A stretch of 10,834 nucleotides of DNA from Solirubrobacteraceae bacterium (lineage in GTDB: Bacteria > Actinomycetota > Thermoleophilia > Solirubrobacterales > Solirubrobacteraceae), in NCBI GenBank assembly GCA_019683665.1, contig JADGIB010000109.1, forward strand, positions 1 through 10,834, given 5' to 3'. Below, one piece after another: positions 1-5,903 of the stretch (position 1 is its first letter; each line of letters begins with the position of its first letter). The notes beneath the pieces are model-generated. The model was not told the DNA's origin. It saw nothing but the letters and a program-made list of their open reading frames with translations, and searched no databases. A program made the translations under genes and the position numbers.

Positions 1-4
1 CCCC

Positions 5-661
5 ATGAGCCACCCCCGTCCCGACGCCCACCGCCTCCTGCGCGCCGCCGACGCGCTCCTCGTCGACCTCGACGGGACGCTCGTCGACTCCGACGCCGCC
101 GTCCGCCGGGCCTGGGGCGCGTTCGCGCGCCGCCACGGCCTCGACCCCGGCGAGGTCCACCGCCGCGCCCACGGACGCCCCTCGCGCGAGACCGTCCGCG
201 ACCTGCTGCCCGCCGGCGCCGACCACGCCGCCGAGGCCGCCCGCCTCGAGCACCACGAGGTCCACGACACCGAGGGCGTCGTCGCGCTGCCCGGCGCCCG
301 CGAGCTGCTCGCCCGGCCCGGCCGGCCGCTGGCGATCGTCACCTCGTGCTCGACCGCGCTCGCCCGCGCCCGGCTCGCCGCCGCCGACCTGCCGCGCCCC
401 GACGTGCTCGTCTCCTCCGACGGGCTGGCGCGCGGCAAGCCCGACCCGGCCCCGTTCCTGCTCGGCGCGCAGCGCCTCGGAATCGAGCCCGCGCGCTGCG
501 TCGTGCTCGAGGACTCGCCGGCCGGGATCGCCGCCGGCCGCGCCGCCGGCGCGGTCGTCATCGCCCTGCGCACGACGCACGACGGACCCGACCTGCGCGA
601 CGCCCACGCGGTCGTCGACGACCTCGCGACGCTCGTCGCCGCGCTGCGCCGCGCCGCCTGA
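5..661 (+). CDS. HAD-family phosphatase (subfamily IA, beta-phosphoglucomutase/sugar-phosphatase-like)
   Basis: A 218-residue haloacid-dehalogenase hydrolase, probably a cytoplasmic Mg2+-dependent phosphatase for a sugar phosphate or similar small metabolite. All four HAD motifs are visible: motif I DLDGTLVDSD (nucleophile D21, acid/base D23), motif II around IVTS at 111-114, the motif III lysine in GKPDP (K145), and motif IV in VLEDSPAGI (E169/D170). The insertion between motifs I and II (about residues 30-90) is the size of the helical alpha cap of subfamily IA. The length is normal and both ends look intact. The ATG lies only 4 bases into the window, so its ribosome binding site and promoter cannot be judged. 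The gene converges on the MetE-like gene across a 9-base gap containing a hairpin. Substrate is not predictable from sequence; class assignment is firm. Confidence 0.9.
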   Translation: MSHPRPDAHRLLRAADALLVDLDGTLVDSDAAVRRAWGAFARRHGLDPGEVHRRAHGRPSRETVRDLLPAGADHAAEAARLEHHEVHDTEGVVALPGARELLARPGRPLAIVTSCSTALARARLAAADLPRPDVLVSSDGLARGKPDPAPFLLGAQRLGIEPARCVVLEDSPAGIAAGRAAGAVVIALRTTHDGPDLRDAHAVVDDLATLVAALRRAA

Positions 662-662
662 C

Positions 663-680
663 GCGGGCGCCTACGCCCGC
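663..680. terminator. Hairpin in the convergent junction, candidate bidirectional terminator
   Basis: A perfect 7-bp stem (GCGGGCG/CGCCCGC) with a four-base CCTA loop starts two bases after the HAD stop and spans the stop codon of the opposing gene. There is no T-tract on either side, so any termination would be of the GC-hairpin type. In DNA this GC-rich, such stems can arise by chance. Confidence 0.35.
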
Positions 681-1801
681 TGCGAGGCGAGCTCGGCGCC
701 CTGCGCGAGCGTCCGCAGCTTCTCCCAGCAGATGTCGGGGTCGACCCCGGCGAACCCGGCCCAGGTGCTGAACCCGCAGTCGGTCCCCGCCTGGACCCGC
801 TCGGGCCCGACGATCTCGACGAACCGGCCCAGCCGCTGGGCGACGAGCTCGGGGTGCTCGATGTAGTTGCAGGTCGTGTCGATGACCCCGGGGACGAGCA
901 CCTTGTCGTCGGGGATCCGCAGCCGGCGCCACACCGCCCACTCGTGCTCGTGGCGCGGGTTGGCCGCCTCGAACAGCAGCGTCGACGGCTTCGCCGACAG
1001 GACGACGTCGGCGATCGTCTCCAGCGGCACGTCGAGGTGGTGGGGCCCCTCGTAGTTGCCCCAGCACAGGTGCATCCGCACCCGGTCGGCGGGCACGTCG
1101 GCCAGCGCCCGGTCGATCGCGGCGACGTGGCGCTCGGCCGCCTCGACGAACTCGGCGTCCGATGCGTCGCGGTACATGATGTGGCGGCCCATCGCCAGGT
1201 CGGGCGCGTCGATCTGCAGCAGCAGCCCGGCGTCGACGATCGCCTCGTACTCGACCTTCATCGCGTCGGCGATCGCGTCCAGGTAGGCGTCGAGGTCGCC
1301 GTAGTGCTCGTCCGGGCAGAAGAGCGCGACGATCCCCGGCGACGGCGCGTTCATGAACGCCCCGGCGACCTCGCGGCCCTCGAGCGCGGCCCGCAGGTCG
1401 GCGAGGTCGCGCTCCAGCAGCTCCGGGTGCTCGTAGCGGATCGGGCCGCGGCAGATCGGGCGCAGGTAGCGGTAGCCCTTGCTCGACTGCGCCTGGCGGT
1501 CGCGGAAGCCCGGGAACGCGTCGAGGTCGGCCGGCGTCGCGCGCGGCACGTCGCCGATCTCGAAGCCGCTGAGCCGGTGGCGGATGTAGGTCGCGTAGCC
1601 GACCTTGCTCATCTCGCCGTCGCTGACGACGTCCACCCCGCACTCGACCTGGCGGGCGACACGGTCGGCCACCGCGGCGGCGACCGCGCGGTCGTAGGCC
1701 TCGCGGTCGACCGGCTCGCCGCGGTCCTCGGCGAACACGAGGTCGACGACGTCCTGCGGCCGGGGAAGGCTGCCGACGTGCGTGGTCAGGATGCGCGTCA
1801 T
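671..1801 (-). CDS. Cobalamin-independent methionine synthase II (MetE C-terminal core)-like zinc methyltransferase
   Basis: A 376-residue single-domain protein of the UROD/MetE-like TIM-barrel superfamily. It corresponds to the catalytic C-terminal half of MetE without the N-terminal folate-binding half; epoxyalkane:coenzyme M transferases belong to the same group. The N-terminus (TTHVGSLPRP) is the family signature. The zinc site is recognisable as H244-x-C246 in MHLCWGNYE and C342 in GTDCGF. The reaction expected from the fold is alkyl transfer to or from a zinc-bound thiolate; acceptor and donor are unknown. Stand-alone cores are usually annotated as methionine synthases, but many probably act on other thiols or on methylcobalamin. 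It starts directly after the stop of the dehydrogenase gene (TAG touching ATG) with a strong AGGAGG, so the two are co-translated. That partnership suggests a catabolic role rather than housekeeping methionine synthesis, which is an inference. Confidence 0.85.
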   Translation of the reverse strand: MTRILTTHVGSLPRPQDVVDLVFAEDRGEPVDREAYDRAVAAAVADRVARQVECGVDVVSDGEMSKVGYATYIRHRLSGFEIGDVPRATPADLDAFPGFRDRQAQSSKGYRYLRPICRGPIRYEHPELLERDLADLRAALEGREVAGAFMNAPSPGIVALFCPDEHYGDLDAYLDAIADAMKVEYEAIVDAGLLLQIDAPDLAMGRHIMYRDASDAEFVEAAERHVAAIDRALADVPADRVRMHLCWGNYEGPHHLDVPLETIADVVLSAKPSTLLFEAANPRHEHEWAVWRRLRIPDDKVLVPGVIDTTCNYIEHPELVAQRLGRFVEIVGPERVQAGTDCGFSTWAGFAGVDPDICWEKLRTLAQGAELASQRA

Positions 1802-2776
1802 CTACCAGGCCTCCTGGAGGAGCTCGAGGATCTCGGCCGGCCCCGCGGGGCGCGGGTGGGCGGGCGCGGCGGGCCGCGCCGCGGCGGCGGCCGCCACGTC
1901 GGGCAGCTCGTCGCGGGGCACGCCGTGGTCGCGCAGGCGCCCGGCGCCGGCGCGGTCGGCCAGCTCGGCGCTGCGCCGGGCCGGGTCGGCGCCGCCCATC
2001 GCCTCGCCGAGCGCATCGAGCGCCGCCGGCGCCGCCGCCCGGTTGAAGCGCAGCGCGGGCGGCAGGCAGATCGCGTTCATCGTCCCGTGCGCGAGGCCGT
2101 AGCGGCCGCCGAGCGCCTGCGCCATCGCGTGCGCGACGCCCATCCCGGCCCGCAGCGCCGCCCCGGCGTGCATGGCGCCCTCCAGCAGCCCGCGGCGCGC
2201 CTCGCGGTCGTGGCCGTCGGCGAGCACCGGCTCCAGCCAGCGGTCGATGAGCCGGGCGCCGGCGAGCGCGTCGGCGTCGGTCTCGTCGCTGCGGCCCGGG
2301 ACGTAGAGCGCCTCGGCGCAGTGGGCGAGCGCGTTCAGCGCGGTGCCGCCGCTGACCCCGGCGGGCAGGTCGAGCGTCAGCTCCGGGTCGTAGACGATCC
2401 CGGCGACGTTCGCGCCGCCGCCCCCGCCCTTCGTGCCCGACGCCGCGTCGCGGACCCCGTAGAACGGCGTCCACTCCGCGCCCGAGTACGTCGTCGGGAT
2501 CGAGACGACCGGCAGCCCGCCCGCCGCCACGGCGACCGCCTTGGCGGTGTCGATCGCGCTGCCGCCGCCGAGCGCGACGACCCCGTCGGCGCCGTCGAGC
2601 GCGGCCGTCGCCGCCCGCACGCCGGCCACCTCGGCGTGGGCCCTGACGCCGTGGAAGCGCCGCGCGACCGGCAGGTCGAGGTCGCGCCAGCGCTCGCTCG
2701 TCACGAGCAGGGGGCGCCGCACGCCCAGGTCGGCCAGCACGTCCGGCAGCGTCTCGATCCCCCAGCGAACGATCAT
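1802..2776 (-). CDS. Maleylacetate reductase-like iron-containing alcohol dehydrogenase family protein
   Basis: About 324 residues from the ATG at 2776. An in-frame ATG exists at 2863, but 2776 is preferred because GAGGAG lies about 7 bases upstream and the domain starts right there (MIVRWGIETLP). The dinucleotide-binding motif GGGSAIDTAKA (70-80) and PTTYSGAEWTP (94-104) are typical of maleylacetate reductases, which reduce maleylacetate to 3-oxoadipate with NAD(P)H in hydroxyquinol/chloroaromatic degradation. The position of the Fe-ADH metal-binding Asp is Asn here (NALAHCAEAL), which I recall as a feature of this reductase branch; the later histidines (AHAMAQ, LAHGTMN) are present. The protein is slightly shorter than typical (about 350) and the C-terminal 60 residues are Ala/Pro-rich. 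No ring-cleaving dioxygenase is in the window, so the actual substrate is open. Cytoplasmic; first gene of a two-gene unit. Confidence 0.85.
   Translation of the reverse strand: MIVRWGIETLPDVLADLGVRRPLLVTSERWRDLDLPVARRFHGVRAHAEVAGVRAATAALDGADGVVALGGGSAIDTAKAVAVAAGGLPVVSIPTTYSGAEWTPFYGVRDAASGTKGGGGGANVAGIVYDPELTLDLPAGVSGGTALNALAHCAEALYVPGRSDETDADALAGARLIDRWLEPVLADGHDREARRGLLEGAMHAGAALRAGMGVAHAMAQALGGRYGLAHGTMNAICLPPALRFNRAAAPAALDALGEAMGGADPARRSAELADRAGAGRLRDHGVPRDELPDVAAAAAARPAAPAHPRPAGPAEILELLQEAW
1805..1817 (-). promoter_or_regulatory. Shine-Dalgarno inside a small hairpin ahead of the MetE-like gene
   Basis: On the minus strand, CCAGGAGGCCTGG forms a 5-bp stem with an AGG loop. AGGAGG is a strong ribosome binding site 8 bases before the ATG at 1801. 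The element lies inside the last codons of the upstream dehydrogenase gene, so ribosomes finishing that gene would open the hairpin. This supports translational coupling. Confidence 0.5.
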
Positions 2777-2863
2777 CGCCCTCTCCTCGCCCAGGCGCCC
2801 GGCGGCGCGCGTCCAGGCGCGCATGAAACCACAGCGGGCCGATCTGCACCCGGGGGCAGGCAA

Positions 2864-2883
2864 ACGTGCACGTAGCTACATGC
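2864..2883. promoter_or_regulatory. Overlapping palindromes in the divergent intergenic region, candidate operator
   Basis: The 138-base divergent region 2777-2914 separates the dehydrogenase gene (minus) from the GMC small-subunit gene (plus). It contains the perfect 10-base palindrome ACGTGCACGT (2864-2873) and, overlapping it, GCACGTAGCTACATGC (2868-2883), a 16-base inverted repeat with one mismatched pair around the perfect core GTAGCTAC (2872-2879). The patch is less GC-rich than its surroundings. Its position suits a transcription-factor site controlling either or both transcripts. No regulator gene is in the window, so the ligand and protein are unknown. Confidence 0.4.
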
Positions 2884-2902
2884 CCGGCCCCGGCCCCGGG
2901 CG

Positions 2903-2908
2903 TACCGT
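2903..2908 (+). promoter_or_regulatory. Candidate -10 box for a leaderless GMC small-subunit transcript
   Basis: TACCGT fits the actinobacterial TAnnnT -10 pattern and ends exactly 6 bases before the ATG at 2915, which would place the transcription start on the start codon. No Shine-Dalgarno sequence is visible in front of that ATG, as expected for leaderless initiation. No convincing -35 was found. Confidence 0.35.
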
Positions 2909-2914
2909 CCGGCC

Positions 2915-3316
2915 ATGTCCAGCTCGGTGAGGAGAGAGCTGCGATGCCTGGACGAGCGGCGTGCCGCCGCCCTGGCCTCGCTGTGTGAGACGATCGTTCC
3001 CGGGTCGGCGCGGGTCGGCTCCGAGGTGTACATCGACGCGGTGCTGGCGAAGGCGCCGCCGGCGGTCCGCGACGCGGCGCTGGCGGCGATCGACACGCTC
3101 GCCCCGCACGCCGGCGGCGGCGAGGAGGCGCTGCGCCCGCTGGCCGGCACGCCGGAGTTCCTGATGATCCGCGCGCTGGCCTGCGAGGCGTACTACAGCG
3201 ACTTCGTGGCGCCGGGCGCCGACGGTCCGGGCGCGTGGCAGGAGATCGGCTTCGACTTCCCGCTCGCGAGCCGGGTCGTCAAGGACTGGTCCTATCTGGG
3301 GGTGGCCGGAGCATGA
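2915..3316 (+). CDS. Gluconate 2-dehydrogenase subunit 3-like small subunit of a GMC dehydrogenase
   Basis: A 133-residue protein resembling the small (gamma) subunit family of membrane-associated flavin dehydrogenases. Family-like features are the N-terminal helix ending in an IVPG turn (about 23-30), the central helical part with PEFLMIRALACEAYYSDF (about 85-105), and the closing W-x-x-IGFDFPL segment. In characterised complexes this subunit stabilises the GMC flavoprotein and often carries the Tat signal that exports both. Here no signal peptide or twin-arginine motif is visible; the RR at 6-7 is not followed by a hydrophobic stretch. The complex is therefore predicted to stay cytoplasmic unless the start is misplaced. 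Its TGA overlaps the flavoprotein ATG (ATGA at 3313-3316), implying stoichiometric co-translation. GTG at 2927 is an alternative start but has no better ribosome binding site. Confidence 0.8.
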   Translation: MSSSVRRELRCLDERRAAALASLCETIVPGSARVGSEVYIDAVLAKAPPAVRDAALAAIDTLAPHAGGGEEALRPLAGTPEFLMIRALACEAYYSDFVAPGADGPGAWQEIGFDFPLASRVVKDWSYLGVAGA

Positions 3317-4788
3317 GCGCGAACGAGCGGTACGAGGTGGTCGTCGTCGGCTCCGGGGCCGGCGGCGGCGTCATCGCCGGCGAGCTGGCCGAGCGCGGCC
3401 GCAGGGTCCTGCTGCTGGAGGCCGGGCCGCACCGCACCGCGGCCGACTTCACCCGCTGGGAGGCGCACGCGTCGGCCGACATCTGGTGGCCGATGCGCTT
3501 CGCGGTCCCGGCCCGCGACCCGTCCCAGCCGGCGCTGCCGATCATCGGCGGACGCTGCGTCGGCGGCACGACGACGATCAACACGAAGGTCGCCCTGCGC
3601 GCCACCCAGCACGAGTTCGACAAGTGGCACACGGGGACCGGCATGGTCAACGACGCCGGCGAGCCGTTCGGCCCCAACGACCTCGCCCCGCACTACGAGC
3701 GGGTCGAGCAGCAGCTCGGGATCCGCGAGCGCGCCGACTGGACCGAGAACCTGCGGATGATCGCCCGCGCGTTCGAGGCCGTCGGCGAGGAGCTCGAGCC
3801 GGTCATGTCCTACACGGACGAGAACTGCATGAAGTGCGGCTCGTGCCTGCAGGGCTGCCCGACGAACGCCGGCAAGTCGACCCAGAACACGTACATCCAC
3901 CGCCAGTGGGCGATCGGGCGCCTCGAGCTGCGCGCGAACTGCTTCGTCGACCGCGTGCTCATCGAGGACGGACCCGACGGCCCGCAGGCGACCGGCGTCG
4001 CCTACACCGACGGCGAGGGCCGCGCGCACACGGTCGCCGCCGACGCGGTCGTCGTCGCCGGCGGCGCGCTGAACACGCCGCAGGTGCTGTGGCGGTCCGG
4101 GCTGACGAACCCGATGATCGGGCGCCACCTCGGCTTCCACCCGGCGTCGTTCGTGTTCGGCCTGTTCGACGAGCCGCAGGACGCCCACCGCGTCTACCCG
4201 ATCAGCGGCCACTGCATGAGCCACCAGCGCGACGAGGACGGCGGCTTCATCCTCGAGGCGCTCAGCGTGCAGGACCCGATCGGCTTCGCGACCGGCCTCT
4301 GCGACGAGAACGGCCCGGTGTGGGGCGAGAAGCTCAACCGCGCCTGCCGGCAGTACCGCCACTGGATCGGCCTGCTGCTCATGGTCAACGACGACAACAA
4401 CGGCTGGATCGAGCTCGACGAGGACGGCAACGAGCGGATCCTCACCGACTTCCAGCCGCACGAGCTCAAGCGCCGCGAGGCGGGCGCCGAGCTCGCCGCC
4501 CGCGTCCTGCGCGCCGCGGGCGCCAAGGAGATCCTGTGGTCGGGCCCGTCGTGCACGCACATCCAGGGCGGCTGCCCGATGGGGCCGGACCCGGCCCGGT
4601 CGGTCGTCGACATCCACGGCGAGAGCCACGAGGTCGCCCGGCTGTTCGTCGGCGACGGCTCGCTCGTGCCGCGGACGCTGTCGGTGAACCCGTCGCTGAC
4701 GATCATGGCGCTGGCGACGCGCGTGGCCGACCGCATCCACGCCGACCCGAAGGGCTACCTGCAGGGCCAGGCCGCGCTCGCCGCCTAG
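3313..4788 (+). CDS. GMC-family FAD-dependent oxidoreductase with CxxCxxCxxxC cluster motif
   Basis: A 491-residue flavoprotein of the glucose-methanol-choline family. The start at 3313 is chosen because it overlaps the small-subunit stop, has GGAG upstream, and places the FAD dinucleotide fold (VVVGSGAGGG) about 10 residues in; a longer in-frame start at 3235 would run through the small-subunit gene. The catalytic pair is visible as H416 in THIQGGCPMG and N459 in SVNPSLT. A four-cysteine motif, C172-x2-C175-x2-C178-x3-C182-P, matches a ferredoxin-type spacing. The Burkholderia FAD glucose dehydrogenase of the same family binds an Fe-S cluster with cysteines in the same general region. The reaction is oxidation of an alcohol or sugar hydroxyl, with electrons leaving through flavin and possibly the cluster; the substrate cannot be inferred. 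No c-type cytochrome subunit follows. Confidence 0.9.
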   Translation: MSANERYEVVVVGSGAGGGVIAGELAERGRRVLLLEAGPHRTAADFTRWEAHASADIWWPMRFAVPARDPSQPALPIIGGRCVGGTTTINTKVALRATQHEFDKWHTGTGMVNDAGEPFGPNDLAPHYERVEQQLGIRERADWTENLRMIARAFEAVGEELEPVMSYTDENCMKCGSCLQGCPTNAGKSTQNTYIHRQWAIGRLELRANCFVDRVLIEDGPDGPQATGVAYTDGEGRAHTVAADAVVVAGGALNTPQVLWRSGLTNPMIGRHLGFHPASFVFGLFDEPQDAHRVYPISGHCMSHQRDEDGGFILEALSVQDPIGFATGLCDENGPVWGEKLNRACRQYRHWIGLLLMVNDDNNGWIELDEDGNERILTDFQPHELKRREAGAELAARVLRAAGAKEILWSGPSCTHIQGGCPMGPDPARSVVDIHGESHEVARLFVGDGSLVPRTLSVNPSLTIMALATRVADRIHADPKGYLQGQAALAA

Positions 4789-4807
4789 GCGGCGCGGCCG
4801 GCCGGCC
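4780..4807. terminator. Paired palindromes at the GMC/zinc-ribbon convergent junction
   Basis: GCCGCCTAGGCGGC (4780-4793), a perfect 14-base palindrome, contains the GMC stop codon. It is followed by the 12-base palindrome GGCCGGCCGGCC (4796-4807), which touches the opposing stop. Together they could form a bidirectional GC-rich terminator. There is no T-tract, so support is structural and positional only. Confidence 0.3.
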
Positions 4808-5256
4808 TACCGCAGCGCGGTCCCGGCCCAGGCGATCAGCGCGAGCAGGACGAGGCCGGCGAGGAGGACGAGCGCCAGCCGGGCCGGAGACGGCCCGGCC
4901 GGGCGCCTCGCCACGACCCGCTCGAGGTCGGACTGCAGGAGGACGTCGCGGGCGACGTCGACGCCGGAGGCGGCGACGAGGACGTCGCGCGGCCCGGCGG
5001 CGAGGAAGTCGGGCACGTCGAACCCGGCGGCGCGCCGGACGGTCGACGGGACGCCCGCCTCGAGCAGGAGCGCCTGGATGAACTCGGCCTCGGCCTGGTT
5101 GGCGGCGCCGGCGACCCGCACGAGCGGGCCCTCGGCGAGCTGCGGCTTGATGCGGCGGGCGATCTCGCGCCGCCCGCCGCGGCGCGCGTCCGGCGTCCCG
5201 GCCGGGACGAGCGGCAGCCCGCAGTCCGGGCAGAAGCGCTCGTCGGGCGGCGCCAT
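4807..5256 (-). CDS. Zinc-ribbon / DUF2007 / C-terminal membrane-anchor protein (5' end uncertain)
   Basis: 149 residues from the only in-frame ATG. Residues 7-14 hold a CPDCG knuckle (C9, C12). A DUF2007-type segment follows at about 44-112 (LVRVAGAANQAEAEFIQALL, then DVLVAASGVDVARDVLL), a family of small alpha/beta proteins proposed to be signal-related, with no established reaction. A single transmembrane helix at about 122-146 ends the protein, with a short tail. Oddity: translating upstream of the ATG in the same frame gives PACPGCGR, which supplies the missing first Cys pair of a two-knuckle zinc ribbon. Yet that extension has no ATG, GTG, TTG or CTG before an in-frame stop at 5311-5313. 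It begins at the stop of the JAMM gene in the +1 frame. The real product is therefore either a JAMM fusion made by frameshift, a product of a non-standard start, or the victim of a one-base error. Last gene of the cysteine operon; function in it unknown. Confidence 0.75.
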   Translation of the reverse strand: MAPPDERFCPDCGLPLVPAGTPDARRGGRREIARRIKPQLAEGPLVRVAGAANQAEAEFIQALLLEAGVPSTVRRAAGFDVPDFLAAGPRDVLVAASGVDVARDVLLQSDLERVVARRPAGPSPARLALVLLAGLVLLALIAWAGTALR

Positions 5257-5281
5257 GCGCCCGCAGCCGGGACAGGCCGGA

Positions 5282-5683
5282 TCAGCGCTCGATGACGTCG
5301 CCGTCCTCGATCAGGTAGGTGCGGACGGTCGCCTCGCCGGCCTTGTCGAGGCCGACGATGATCCACGCGACCCCGGGCCAGTTCGCGGCGAAGTTGATGT
5401 CGGTCTGCGACGGGTACGGCGCCGTGCGCGTGTGCGAGTGGTAGATCGCGCCGAGCTCGGCGCCCATCGCCTCGAAGTCGTCGAGCGCGCGCATGACCTC
5501 GAGGCCGTCGACCTCGAAGCGCAGCGGGCTGTGGGCCCTGTTCTCGGTGCGACGGACCTCGACGGCGACGCCGTCGCGGACGGCGACGAGCCCGCAGCAC
5601 TCGTTCGGCGCCTCCTCGCGGGCGTGGGCGACCATCTCGGCGATCAGCGCCTCGGGGACCTGCATCGCGGCGGCGGTCGTCAC
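5282..5683 (-). CDS. mec: JAMM/MPN+ metallopeptidase, Mec-like (CysO-cysteine peptidase)
   Basis: A 133-residue M67-family zinc peptidase. The JAMM signature is complete: E28 in NECCGL, then H82-x-H84-x7-S92-x2-D95 in the YHSHTRTAPYPSQTD stretch. In M. tuberculosis the homologue Mec+ hydrolyses the CysO-cysteine adduct to release cysteine and regenerate the carrier; related JAMM enzymes (QbsD type) trim extra residues from ubiquitin-like carriers. Either or both roles fit, since the carrier encoded upstream ends beyond its Gly-Gly. The start is a GTG at 5683 overlapping the tatA stop (GTGA), indicating coupling; an ATG at residue 7 is the alternative. The predicted C-terminus (DGDVIER) is at the usual end of the domain, but the zinc-ribbon frame continues immediately in +1. 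Cytoplasmic; no signal peptide. Confidence 0.9.
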   Translation of the reverse strand: MTTAAAMQVPEALIAEMVAHAREEAPNECCGLVAVRDGVAVEVRRTENRAHSPLRFEVDGLEVMRALDDFEAMGAELGAIYHSHTRTAPYPSQTDINFAANWPGVAWIIVGLDKAGEATVRTYLIEDGDVIER

Positions 5684-5892
5684 GAGCGCGTCGAGCCGGG
5701 GCCGTCCAGCCCGGGGAACTCCGCGTCGTCGTCGTGGCGGCGCGGGTCGGCGCCGGCGATCGCGTCCTTGAACTCGCGCATGCCCCGGCCGACCGAGCGG
5801 GCGACGTCGGGCAGCTTCTTCGGCCCGAGGACGACGAGCGCGATGACGAGGACGAGGACGACCTCCATGGGTCCGATCGATCCTGGGAACAT
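5680..5892 (-). CDS. tatA: Sec-independent translocase protein TatA/TatE-like
   Basis: 70 residues with the classic TatA layout: short N-terminus, one transmembrane helix at about 9-22, the hinge LGPKKLP (22-28), an amphipathic helix (about 29-45), and an acidic, Asp-rich tail. TatA oligomers form the pore of the twin-arginine pathway for folded proteins. The polar residue in the membrane helix is Glu (E10), 13 residues before the hinge Gly, as in E. coli TatB, whereas the hinge GPKKLP is TatA-like. It could serve both roles in a minimal system. AGGAG overlapping the cysM stop lies 8 bases before the ATG. There is no tatC in the window, so it must work with a distant tatC. Its place between cysM and mec is unexpected and may reflect operon convenience rather than shared function. 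Confidence 0.9.
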   Translation of the reverse strand: MFPGSIGPMEVVLVLVIALVVLGPKKLPDVARSVGRGMREFKDAIAGADPRRHDDDAEFPGLDGPGSTRS

Positions 5893-5903
5893 GCGTCAGG
5901 CTC

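Noticed and set aside
558..2849. Very long minus-strand open frame (763 codons) across the MetE-like and dehydrogenase genes
   Set aside because: Its translation is Arg/Gly/Ala/Pro-rich with no domain. It is an out-of-frame shadow of two clear genes on the same strand, as expected in high-GC DNA. The equally long plus-strand frame at 854-2875 is rejected for the same reason.
5282..5290. RF2-style programmed +1 frameshift at the JAMM stop
   Set aside because: Not adopted as the annotation: the P-site codon CGC would have to re-pair on GCT, a poor slip, and no stimulatory Shine-Dalgarno is obvious just upstream. An indel or a true fusion is at least as likely; kept only as one option in the findings.
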